From: Bacteroidota bacterium
GTDB taxonomy: Bacteria > Bacteroidota > Bacteroidia > NS11-12g > UBA955
Direction of reading: 5' to 3'
DNA length: 27,078 nucleotides
NCBI GenBank assembly: GCA_027488495.1
Contig: JAIYBO010000250.1
Span: forward strand, 1-27,078
Shown here: positions 14,666 to 22,206 of the stretch, piece by piece
Numbering within the stretch: the first letter of the stretch is position 1
Layout: each line of letters opens with the position of its first letter
Translations under genes and position numbers: made by a program
Notes under the pieces: generated by a model
Database searches by the model: none
The model's input: only the letters and a program-made list of their open reading frames with translations
Told to the model about the DNA's origin: nothing

Positions 14666-15265
14666 ATGTTCACGGGAATCATCGAGCACCAGGCGAAAAT
14701 TATTGACATTAAAAAAGAACTATCCAATGTTCATTTCAAGCTATCCACGCCCATCACCCATGAACTCAAAGTAGACCAAAGTGTGGCGCACAATGGTGTT
14801 TGCCTTACCGTGACCGAAATCCAAGAAGATGGATACTGGGTAACAGCCATCGACGAAACCCTTCAACGCACCAATTTGGGGCAACTCAAACCCAACGATA
14901 CCGTCAACATTGAACGATGCATGCCCGCGCATGGCCGGTTCGATGGACACATCGTACAAGGACATGTAGATTGCACTGGCGTGATCGACGAAATACACGA
15001 CCTTGATGGCAGTTGGATGATCTTTATCACACACCCCGCAGACGCCGGATTTACTGTTACCAAAGGCTCCATTTGCGTAAACGGCATCAGCCTCACAGTG
15101 GTTGATAGTTTTCCGGATGCGTTCAGCGTAGCGATCATCCCATACACATGGGAAAACACCAATTTATCCAAACTCTCTGTATCACAAACAGTTAACCTTG
15201 AGTTCGATATTCTCGGAAAATACTTGAAAAAATTCTCCGTATCTTTGCCCATATTCAAAAAATAG
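14666..15265 (+). CDS. ribE: Riboflavin synthase, alpha subunit
   Basis: 199 residues from the ATG at 14666. The reading frame is open from 14609 but the family starts at MFTGIIE, and the purine-rich run GAGAGAGAGAAAC just upstream supports this start. It makes riboflavin from two 6,7-dimethyl-8-ribityllumazine molecules. Two lumazine-binding repeats are visible: repeat 1 (about 1-95) with MFTGIIE and NGVCLTV, repeat 2 (about 97-190) with GHVDCTG and NGISLTV. SVAIIPYTWENTNL near the C-terminus is also typical. It lies 13 bp upstream of sdhC on the same strand, so it is probably cotranscribed with sdhCAB, which needs flavin for SdhA. No FMN riboswitch fits in the short leader. Confidence 0.96.
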   Translation: MFTGIIEHQAKIIDIKKELSNVHFKLSTPITHELKVDQSVAHNGVCLTVTEIQEDGYWVTAIDETLQRTNLGQLKPNDTVNIERCMPAHGRFDGHIVQGHVDCTGVIDEIHDLDGSWMIFITHPADAGFTVTKGSICVNGISLTVVDSFPDAFSVAIIPYTWENTNLSKLSVSQTVNLEFDILGKYLKKFSVSLPIFKK

Positions 15266-15278
15266 CAACAAGCAATTT

Positions 15279-15953
15279 ATGAAACTCCTCTCCTTCCTAT
15301 TTACATCAAGTATCGGTCGGAAAGTACTTATGGCAGTCACCGGTTTATCCTTGGTGGCTTTTTTGTTGGTACACGCTGGTATCAACGCCTGTATTTTCTT
15401 TAACGACGGTGGCGAAACATTCAACCATGCAGCAGAATTCATGGCTCACAACTGGCTCATTCGTGCCTCTGAAATTGGATTGTTCCTGGGACTGATCCTA
15501 CACATCGCCCAAGGACTGAGCCTCACCGCAAACAACAACCAAAAACGCAACGCCAAATACGGTGCTAGCGCAGGAAATGCCAACAGCAAATGGTACTCTC
15601 GCAGCATGGGCATCCTCGGCAGCCTCTTATTGATCTTCTTGGTGATGCACCTCAAACATTTCTGGGTAGTTTCACGCTTTACCAACGAAATTCAAGAAGC
15701 AGCTGGTTCCACCTTGTTCGATGAAATGGTCTTCGTTTTTGCTGACCCAATTCCCGTAATCGTTTACGTGATCGGTTGCATCAGCTTGGCCTACCACTTG
15801 CTCCACGGTTTCCAAAGCGCATTCCAATCTTTGGGCATCAATCACCCCGCCTATTCACCCATCATCAAATCCATTGGTGCCGGTTTCTCAATCATTGTTC
15901 CACTTGTGTTTGCCGCCATGCCCATTGCCATGCATTTGGGTTGGATCAAATAA
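15279..15953 (+). CDS. sdhC: Succinate dehydrogenase cytochrome b558 subunit
   Basis: 224 residues, the single membrane anchor of a type B (three-subunit, diheme) succinate:quinone oxidoreductase. Five hydrophobic helices are visible at about 15-38, 60-82, 108-130, 155-178 and 195-220. Histidines suited as axial ligands of two b hemes sit in four helices: His32, His75, His124 or His127, and His173 or His176. It anchors SdhAB to the inner membrane and passes electrons to menaquinone. The N-terminus FLFTSSIGRKVLMAVTGL is characteristic of this family. It is 21 bp before sdhA. Confidence 0.94.
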   Translation: MKLLSFLFTSSIGRKVLMAVTGLSLVAFLLVHAGINACIFFNDGGETFNHAAEFMAHNWLIRASEIGLFLGLILHIAQGLSLTANNNQKRNAKYGASAGNANSKWYSRSMGILGSLLLIFLVMHLKHFWVVSRFTNEIQEAAGSTLFDEMVFVFADPIPVIVYVIGCISLAYHLLHGFQSAFQSLGINHPAYSPIIKSIGAGFSIIVPLVFAAMPIAMHLGWIK

Positions 15954-15974
15954 TTTATCGATCATTTCAAAATC

Positions 15975-17951
15975 ATGACACTCGAATCGAAAATCCCAGC
16001 AGGTAACGTTGCCGATAAATGGACTCAATACAAGAGCTCCGTGCCATTGGTGAATCCAGCCAATAAAAGACAACTCGAAATCATTGTTGTAGGTACAGGT
16101 CTCGCAGGAGCCAGCGCCGCAGCTACATTGGCAGAAATGGGCTACAAAGTGAAAGCTTTCTGCTTCCAAGATAGCCCCCGCAGAGCGCACTCAATCGCCG
16201 CTCAAGGTGGTATCAACGCCGCAAAAAATTACCAAAACGATGGTGACTCCATTCACCGTTTATTCTACGATACAATCAAAGGTGGTGACTATCGCGCCCG
16301 TGAAGCCAACGTGCATCGCTTGGCCGAATGTTCTACCTCCATCATCGACCAATGTGTGGCCCAAGGTGTACCTTTTGCCCGTGAATACGGCGGAACCCTT
16401 TCCAACCGCTCATTCGGTGGAACTCAAGTGCAACGTACTTTCTACGCGGCCGGACAAACAGGCCAGCAGTTGTTGCTCGGTGCATACAGCGGTTTAGAGC
16501 GTCAAGTAGGTTTGGGCAACGTAAAAATGTATGCCCGTCACGAAATGGTTGAAGTGGTGAAAATCGATGGCAAAGCCCGCGGCATCATCGCCCGCAACCT
16601 GGTAACCGGTGAACTCGAAAGACATTTCGGTCACGCCGTATTGTTGTGCACAGGTGGTTACGGAAACGTATTCTACTTGTCTACAAACGCAATGGGTAGT
16701 AACGTTACCGCTGCATGGAAAGCCCACAAAGCAGGTGCCTACTTCGGTAACCCATGCTTTACGCAAATCCACCCAACTTGTATCCCAGTTTCAGGACATT
16801 ATCAATCCAAATTGACGTTGATGAGTGAATCACTCCGAAACGATGGTCGTATTTGGGTACCAAAAAAACAAAACGATGACCGCCATCCAAACGATATTCC
16901 AGAAGATGAGCGCGATTACTACCTAGAGCGTCGTTACCCTGCTTTCGGTAACTTGGTTCCTCGCGATATCGCTTCACGCGCCGCAAAAGAGCGTTGTGAC
17001 GCCGGTTATGGTGTGGGTCAAAGCAAAATGGCCGTGTATTTGGATTTCAAATACAACATGATGCAACGCTACGGCAGAACCGAAGCCAGCAAATTGAACA
17101 TCACCAACCCAGACGATGAAACCCTCATCCGCCTTGGAAAAGAAGTGGTGAAAGAGAAGTACGGAAACTTGTTCGATATGTACAAGCAAATCACCAACGA
17201 GGATCCCTACGAAACCCCCATGCGCATCTACCCCGCCGTTCACTATACGATGGGTGGATTGTGGGTTGATTATGACCTAATGACAACCGTTCCTGGCATG
17301 TACGCCTTGGGTGAAGCAAACTTCTCAGACCACGGTGCCAACCGTTTGGGAGCATCCGCTTTGATGCAAGGTTTGGCCGATGGATACTTTGTAATTCCAA
17401 TCACCATTGGAAACTACTTGAGCAAAGAAATTCACACCAAACCCATCTCTACAGATCATGAAGCGTTCGTTGCCGCTGAAAAAGCCGCCAATGACCGCAT
17501 CCAACAATTGATGAACATCAATGGAACTCGCACCGTAGAAAGCTACCACCGCGAATTGGGATTGATCATGTGGAACAAATGTGGTATGGCCCGCAACGAA
17601 AAAGGCCTCAAAGAAGCCATCGCCGAAATTCAAGCCCTTCGTGCCGATTTCTACAAAAACGTTCGTATCCCAGGCAGCATCAACGAATTCAACCCCGAGT
17701 TAGACAAAGCCGGTAGAGTGGCCGACTTCCTTGAATTGGGTGAATTGATGTGCGTAGACGCCCTCCAAAGAAATGAAAGCTGTGGCGGTCACTTCCGTGA
17801 AGAATACCAAACCGAAGAAGGTGAAGCACTCCGCGATGATGCCAATTTCATGTACGTATCTGCATGGGAAAACAAAGGCGATTCATGGGAACTCCATAAG
17901 GAAGAATTGAAATACGAAAACATCAAAATCCAACAACGCAGTTACAAATAA
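15975..17951 (+). CDS. sdhA: Succinate dehydrogenase/fumarate reductase flavoprotein subunit
   Basis: 658 residues, the length usual for the long Bacteroidota type. It oxidises succinate to fumarate (or the reverse) with covalent FAD, facing the cytoplasm. The dinucleotide-binding motif IIVVGTGLAGASAAATLAE is at 37-55. The FAD attachment site is His72 in RRAHSIAAQGGINA. Substrate-site segments include QIHPTCIP and the later GANRLGASALMQGLADG. The C-terminal part NESCGGHFREEYQTEEGEA is typical. Codon use is less A/C-biased than in the neighbouring genes, as for highly expressed genes. It lies 18 bp before sdhB. Direction of the reaction in the cell cannot be told, but icd in the same window favours an oxidative cycle. 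Confidence 0.97.
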   Translation: MTLESKIPAGNVADKWTQYKSSVPLVNPANKRQLEIIVVGTGLAGASAAATLAEMGYKVKAFCFQDSPRRAHSIAAQGGINAAKNYQNDGDSIHRLFYDTIKGGDYRAREANVHRLAECSTSIIDQCVAQGVPFAREYGGTLSNRSFGGTQVQRTFYAAGQTGQQLLLGAYSGLERQVGLGNVKMYARHEMVEVVKIDGKARGIIARNLVTGELERHFGHAVLLCTGGYGNVFYLSTNAMGSNVTAAWKAHKAGAYFGNPCFTQIHPTCIPVSGHYQSKLTLMSESLRNDGRIWVPKKQNDDRHPNDIPEDERDYYLERRYPAFGNLVPRDIASRAAKERCDAGYGVGQSKMAVYLDFKYNMMQRYGRTEASKLNITNPDDETLIRLGKEVVKEKYGNLFDMYKQITNEDPYETPMRIYPAVHYTMGGLWVDYDLMTTVPGMYALGEANFSDHGANRLGASALMQGLADGYFVIPITIGNYLSKEIHTKPISTDHEAFVAAEKAANDRIQQLMNINGTRTVESYHRELGLIMWNKCGMARNEKGLKEAIAEIQALRADFYKNVRIPGSINEFNPELDKAGRVADFLELGELMCVDALQRNESCGGHFREEYQTEEGEALRDDANFMYVSAWENKGDSWELHKEELKYENIKIQQRSYK

Positions 17952-17969
17952 TCCAATAACAAAAAGATT

Positions 17970-18725
17970 ATGAGCAAGTTAATGAAATTAAATCTGAAAG
18001 TTTGGCGCCAAAAAAATGCTGAAAGCGCCGGAAATTTCGAAGAATATAAGATCGATGCCAGCCCCGACATGAGCTTTTTGGAAATGTTCGATGTGTTGAA
18101 TGAGCAGCTGATCGAAACAGGCAAAGAGCCCGTAGCGTTTGACCATGACTGTCGCGAAGGCATTTGTGGCATGTGCTCCATGGTGATCGATGGCCGTCCC
18201 CACGGACCCAAACAAGGCGTTACCACTTGTCAATTGCACATGCGTAGCTTTAACGATGGCGATACAATCACTGTAGAGCCTTGGAGAGCCAACGGATTCC
18301 CTGTGATCAAGGATCTTACCGTGAACCGCAGTGCATTCGACCGCATCATTGCCGCAGGTGGATTTGTTTCTACCAATGCAGGTAATGCGGTAGATGCCAA
18401 TTCCATTTTGGTTCCCAAAGAAATTGCCGACGAAGCTTTTGAAGCGGCAACTTGTATCGGATGTGGCGCTTGTGTAAGTGCATGTAAGAATGCTTCAGCC
18501 ATGTTGTTTGTGGGTGCCAAAGTCACTCAATTGGCGATGTTGCCACAAGGACAGCCAGAACGTCAATCACGCGTTGTAGCCATGGTAAATCAAATGGATG
18601 CAGAAGGATTTGGCGCTTGTACCAACACCGGTGCCTGTGCCGCTGAATGTCCAAAACAAATTCCATTGAGTGTAATCGCCACATTAAACCGCGAATACAT
18701 CAGTGCGAAAATGAACGGCAAATAA
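17970..18725 (+). CDS. sdhB: Succinate dehydrogenase/fumarate reductase iron-sulfur subunit
   Basis: 251 residues. It carries electrons from FAD to the b hemes of SdhC. The N-terminal ferredoxin domain has C61, C66, C69 and C87 for [2Fe-2S] in DCREGICGMCS and TTCQLH. The C-terminal domain has CIGCGACVSAC (C162, C165, C168, C172) and CTNTGACAAECP (C217, C223, C227), giving the ligands for [4Fe-4S] and [3Fe-4S]. The pattern and length match the type B enzymes of Bacteroidota. It is the last gene of the operon, followed by a strong terminator. Confidence 0.97.
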   Translation: MSKLMKLNLKVWRQKNAESAGNFEEYKIDASPDMSFLEMFDVLNEQLIETGKEPVAFDHDCREGICGMCSMVIDGRPHGPKQGVTTCQLHMRSFNDGDTITVEPWRANGFPVIKDLTVNRSAFDRIIAAGGFVSTNAGNAVDANSILVPKEIADEAFEAATCIGCGACVSACKNASAMLFVGAKVTQLAMLPQGQPERQSRVVAMVNQMDAEGFGACTNTGACAAECPKQIPLSVIATLNREYISAKMNGK

Positions 18726-18793
18726 TTTCAACACCAAGGAAACGAAGACTACTTTCAAGTAGAGCAGTATCCTTCACAAGAAATTTCAATAAC

Positions 18794-18824
18794 AAAGAAG
18801 GGCGGCCAATGGCCGCCCTTCTTT
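18794..18824. terminator. Bidirectional intrinsic terminator after sdhB
   Basis: A perfect 14-bp stem (18794-18807 with 18811-18824) with an AAT triloop; the G/C-rich core GGGCGGCC/GGCCGCCC is flanked by A-rich and T-rich arms. It lies between the convergent genes sdhB and the outer-membrane protein gene at 18866. Confidence 0.92.
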
Positions 18825-18865
18825 ATTCATTACAAATGGCATAACCATGTCATTATATCAAAACA

Positions 18866-19693
18866 TCAATCGAGGGGAATCCTCACACCCAATTCACAAC
18901 CCAATTGTGGCGACCAATAAGTTTGTACACCCTTGTTGCTAGGTAAAAGCGGTATCATCACCCTTGGCGATGCATAAATGTGTACCATTGGATCCAAATT
19001 GTACTCCAAACGCAATGCAGCAGTCACAAAAGCATTCCCACGAATCGATTGAGACGGCGTTAAAACCACACCCGTATCTACCGTATTGGCCACATAATCC
19101 TTCACCGTAAAATCATTGCCCTGTGGGAGCGTAAAGCCCACCGTGTGAATTTGCAAATTCTGTCGAATCAACAAAGCCGGCAAAACGCCTACCTGATACC
19201 ACATACTCGCCGATTGCATCTGGAACTTGGATCCATCCAAGCGCTTTTCGATGGCAAACATCGCCGCAGCATAAGTACTTCTGAACTCGTATTGCACCTC
19301 CATCAATCCCGCAGACACCAAATTGGGATTGATCCCCACGTCCGGATGAACCACATACCTAAACATATCCCCGTCTTTCACGCGAGTAAAACCCGTATTC
19401 AAAATACTCAAACCCGTCACAAAATTGGTAAATCCGTTCACCTTGCGCGAATAATGCAAATTAAAATTGAACGTTTGCAATTTTCGATCCACCAATCGAA
19501 AAGAATCTGCCAACTGTTGCTCTGTATACCCACCCGCAACATCAGGCTGATAATCAGTAATCCATCCCACACTCCAAGCAGGAGTGGCAGATATCATCAA
19601 TACATTGTCCCACTTTTTGTTCGATACTTGGGCCCTCAATCCCGAGAACGACAAAACAAAAGCCAATACCAAAAATCCCTTTATTTTCATCAT
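18866..19693 (-). CDS. Secreted outer-membrane-like protein, overlapping the MATE gene
   Basis: 275 residues. Signal peptide MMKIKGFLVLAFVLSFSGLRAQ with cleavage after RAQ. The mature part alternates polar and aromatic residues in strand-length blocks: FNFNLHYSRKVNGFTNFVTGL, SAGLMEVQYEFRSTYAAAMFAIEKRL, MWYQVGVLP, AALRLEYNLDPMVHIYASPRVM, LGCELGVRIPLD. This fits an outer-membrane beta-barrel of about 12 strands, but I recognise no named family. Its ATGA start overlaps the stop of the upstream MATE gene by 4 nt, so the two are translationally coupled. That may mean a joint role in export across both membranes (inference) or only shared transcription. Confidence 0.65.
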   Translation of the reverse strand: MMKIKGFLVLAFVLSFSGLRAQVSNKKWDNVLMISATPAWSVGWITDYQPDVAGGYTEQQLADSFRLVDRKLQTFNFNLHYSRKVNGFTNFVTGLSILNTGFTRVKDGDMFRYVVHPDVGINPNLVSAGLMEVQYEFRSTYAAAMFAIEKRLDGSKFQMQSASMWYQVGVLPALLIRQNLQIHTVGFTLPQGNDFTVKDYVANTVDTGVVLTPSQSIRGNAFVTAALRLEYNLDPMVHIYASPRVMIPLLPSNKGVQTYWSPQLGCELGVRIPLD

Positions 19694-21060
19694 TGCAATT
19701 CTGTTTCTTCTTCAAAATCCAGCACCCTCAGGTGAGAATAAAAACGCCACACACCCAATCCAGCTGCCACAAACAAACCCACCGTAAACCCTATCCAAAT
19801 GCCATATACTTGCCAATCTTGCCAAACGCCCAAGGCATAGCTCAATGGCAAGGAGATCACCCAATAAGACAAAATACTCAACCCAGACGACCAATTCACA
19901 TCCTTGATTCCGCGCAACATATTCATCGCCCCAGCCTGAATCCCATCGGCCAACTGGAACACCGCCGCCAATATAAACAAAGGCAAAATCGTTGGCATCA
20001 CCTCTGGTTTCACATCGTACAAAGACGCAATCGCTTCGTTGCCAAACACAAAAAACAAGGCGTTCACCACCTCAAACACACAAATAATCAATAAAACAGC
20101 GTGCGCCGCATGTCGGATATTGGTTCGATTTTTCTCACCATAATAATTCCCAACGATGATGGCACCCGCCATCGCAATCCCGCTCACAACCATATACGTA
20201 ACCGAGGCCACGTTCAACGCCACGGCATGCGCCGCCAATTGCTTTGAGCCATACCAACCCACCATCACCCCAGACAATCCAAAACAGGCCCATTCGGCAA
20301 AAGTTTGCAGCGCCACAGGCAATCCCAACTTCCAGATGCTAGGCATTTCTACCTTGATCTTATCCCAACTTGGCATCTTGGCGGGGACATACTTTTTCAT
20401 AAATGCAGAGTATCGCACATACCACAAACCCACCAAAGCCATCACCATGCGCGCCCAAAACGTTGCGTATCCCGCACCTTCCAATCCCATCGGATCAAAG
20501 CCCCAATGCCCATAAATGAACATCCAACACAGCAACACATTCAATCCCAAACCACCCAAAGTAATGAGCATCGCAATTTTTGTATGCCCCAATCCATCGG
20601 TGAATTGACGGGTAACCACATTGATCAACAAAGGCAAAATACTCCAGCTCAATATGTTCAATAAACCCGGCGCCATTCTAGTCACCGCCTCGTCTTGCCC
20701 CAACCAATGAAAGTTGTGAACGAAAACCTGCAACACCAAATACTGAAACACAAACAGAATCAACGCAACCACCAACCCAGCCCGATACGTAATGAAACCA
20801 TCCGCACCACGCTTTTGCCCAACCTTAATACTCACCAAAGTGCTGATCGAAAACAACACGCCAAAAGTGAGTCCACTCACCATGAAAAACAAATTGTTCG
20901 CCTGGTTTGCACTCGCCAACACCTCAGATCCCAATGGACCCACCATCAAGGTATCGGCCACACCCATCAAAATAATGCCCAATTGACCCAAAATGATGGG
21001 ATAAGCCAATTTCAACGTCTCGGCAATCTGTATTTTGTAGATCTTAAATGGGTTTTGCAT
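19690..21060 (-). CDS. MATE family efflux transporter
   Basis: 456 residues from the ATG at 21060. A TTG at 21075 in the same frame would lie inside the promoter box, so ATG is preferred. About 12 transmembrane helices in two six-helix halves are visible. The MATE pattern is clear: AYPIILGQLGIILMGVADTLMVGPLGSEVLASA near the N-terminus, GLGHTKIAMLITLGGLGLNVLLCWMFIYG in the middle, and LPVALQTFAEWACFGLSGVMVGWYGSKQLAAHAVALNV at the start of the second half. NorM-type transporters expel cationic drugs or metabolites using Na+ or H+. The substrate is not readable. The gene is divergent from the pseudouridine synthase gene and overlaps the following gene by 4 nt. Confidence 0.93.
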   Translation of the reverse strand: MQNPFKIYKIQIAETLKLAYPIILGQLGIILMGVADTLMVGPLGSEVLASANQANNLFFMVSGLTFGVLFSISTLVSIKVGQKRGADGFITYRAGLVVALILFVFQYLVLQVFVHNFHWLGQDEAVTRMAPGLLNILSWSILPLLINVVTRQFTDGLGHTKIAMLITLGGLGLNVLLCWMFIYGHWGFDPMGLEGAGYATFWARMVMALVGLWYVRYSAFMKKYVPAKMPSWDKIKVEMPSIWKLGLPVALQTFAEWACFGLSGVMVGWYGSKQLAAHAVALNVASVTYMVVSGIAMAGAIIVGNYYGEKNRTNIRHAAHAVLLIICVFEVVNALFFVFGNEAIASLYDVKPEVMPTILPLFILAAVFQLADGIQAGAMNMLRGIKDVNWSSGLSILSYWVISLPLSYALGVWQDWQVYGIWIGFTVGLFVAAGLGVWRFYSHLRVLDFEEETELQ

Positions 21061-21072
21061 GGAATTAAATAG

Positions 21073-21080
21073 CAAAAATA
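21073..21080 (-). promoter_or_regulatory. -7 promoter box TATTTTTG for the MATE gene
   Basis: Exact TAnnTTTG match on the minus strand, 12 nt before the ATG at 21060. It overlaps the alternative TTG start, which argues for the ATG. Confidence 0.55.
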
Positions 21081-21123
21081 GGGCAATTCAAATCCAAAAC
21101 TGCGACCTTCCTGTGTTAAGTAT

Positions 21124-21131
21124 TAACTTTG
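21124..21131 (+). promoter_or_regulatory. -7 promoter box TAACTTTG of a probable leaderless gene
   Basis: Exact TAnnTTTG match. The next CDS must start at GTG 21136, four bases later, so the expected transcription start falls on or next to the start codon. The -33 TTG is not clear. Confidence 0.6.
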
Positions 21132-21135
21132 CAGC

Positions 21136-21810
21136 GTGGTAGACGTATTATGGGAAGACAATCACCTGTTGGTGATCAACAAACCCGCAGGGTTGGCAGT
21201 GCAAGGTGATTTAACCGGCGACACGCATTTATTGGAATTGGCAGAGCGTTACATTGCCCAAAAATATAACAAGCCCGGAAAAGCTTTCATTGGATTGGTG
21301 CACCGATTGGATCGGCCCGTAAGCGGTGTGGTTGTTTTGGCAAAAACTTCCAAGGCACTCACGCGGATGAATGAGATTTTTCGCGAAAAGAAAAACACCA
21401 AAATTTATCACGCCATCACCACAAAATCGTTACCCAACGAAGAAGGCACCCTCACCCACCACCTGCTCAAAAACAGCGAAACCAAAAGGGCCCACGCATA
21501 TAATACCCACAAACCCGGCACCAAACCCGGCGTTTTACATTACAAATTACTCAAGAATTTCGCCGGTAGATCCCTCTACGAAATCACCCTCGAAACCGGT
21601 CGCTTCCACCAAATCCGGGCGCAATTGTCGAAAATGGGCTGTCCCATCCTTGGCGATCTCAAATACGGCGCCACCGAACCCCTGCCCGACCGCTCCATTG
21701 GATTGCATAGCAGAAAGCTCATTACCCCCCACGTGGTTTCTTCGCAACCCTCGCTATCGGTAACCGCACCCCACCCAAAAGGTACTTGGTGGTGGGATCT
21801 GTTCAAATAA
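21136..21810 (+). CDS. RluA-family RNA pseudouridine synthase, without an S4 domain
   Basis: 224 residues with a GTG start. The family begins with a strand like VLWEDNHLLVINKPAG, which follows directly, and no ATG lies nearby, so the GTG is needed. The catalytic motif is HRLDRPVSG at 56-64 with Asp59 as the nucleophile. Later motifs are YHAIT, ETGRFHQIRAQLSKMGCPILGDLKYG and GLHSRKL, all typical of RluA/RluC/RluD/TruC enzymes that isomerise uridine in rRNA or tRNA. The S4 RNA-binding domain present in RluC and RluD is absent, which is as in RluA and TruC, so the target RNA is open. A -7 box is 4 nt upstream. The stop codon abuts that of the convergent gene with no bases between. Confidence 0.93.
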   Translation: MVDVLWEDNHLLVINKPAGLAVQGDLTGDTHLLELAERYIAQKYNKPGKAFIGLVHRLDRPVSGVVVLAKTSKALTRMNEIFREKKNTKIYHAITTKSLPNEEGTLTHHLLKNSETKRAHAYNTHKPGTKPGVLHYKLLKNFAGRSLYEITLETGRFHQIRAQLSKMGCPILGDLKYGATEPLPDRSIGLHSRKLITPHVVSSQPSLSVTAPHPKGTWWWDLFK

Positions 21811-22149
21811 TCAATCCAAACCCAGTTCCCTTTCAGGGTCCCAAAAAATCGTATCAAAAGATTGTACGCAATCGCCCAAAATCTCAACGCCCTCGGCGCG
21901 TAACAGATTTTCCATGGCTTCGGGCGATGCAAAATGCGCCTTCCCACTCAATATCCCCAAACGATTTACTACGCGATGCGCCGGCACAGGAGGATAAACG
22001 TCATGACAAACATTCATGGCCCATCCCACCAGTCTGCTGCTGCGCGCGGCACCCAAATACTTGGCGATGGCACCGTAGGATGTCACCCTGCCACGAGGCA
22101 CCAATCGCACCACTTCGTACACCTTTTCGTAAAAAGAATCGTCTTTCAT
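21811..22149 (-). CDS. Alkyltransferase-like (ATL) DNA-binding protein, MGMT family without the reactive cysteine
   Basis: 112 residues from the ATG at 22149. The frame is open up to 22245, but the extra N-terminus has no family features. The fold is the C-terminal domain of O6-alkylguanine-DNA methyltransferase: RVTSYGAIAKYLGAARSSRLVGWAM holds the Tyr and the Arg of the nucleotide-flipping site. The active-site PCHR is PAHR (56-59), so Ala57 replaces the alkyl-acceptor Cys. Such ATL proteins bind O6-alkylguanine and hand it to nucleotide excision repair rather than repair it directly (family knowledge). The acidic tail WDPERELGLD is ordinary. The start is divergent from the thioredoxin lipoprotein gene at 22207, with 57 bp between. 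Confidence 0.9.
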   Translation of the reverse strand: MKDDSFYEKVYEVVRLVPRGRVTSYGAIAKYLGAARSSRLVGWAMNVCHDVYPPVPAHRVVNRLGILSGKAHFASPEAMENLLRAEGVEILGDCVQSFDTIFWDPERELGLD

Positions 22150-22206
22150 CCTGAAACAACAAAATTGGAACAAAATTTGTCTAATTTGGACTCGATTGCA
22201 ACATCT

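Noticed and set aside
21934..22206. Longer N-terminus for the TlpA-like lipoprotein
   Set aside because: It would overlap the ATL gene on the other strand and precede the lipoprotein signal by 91 residues.
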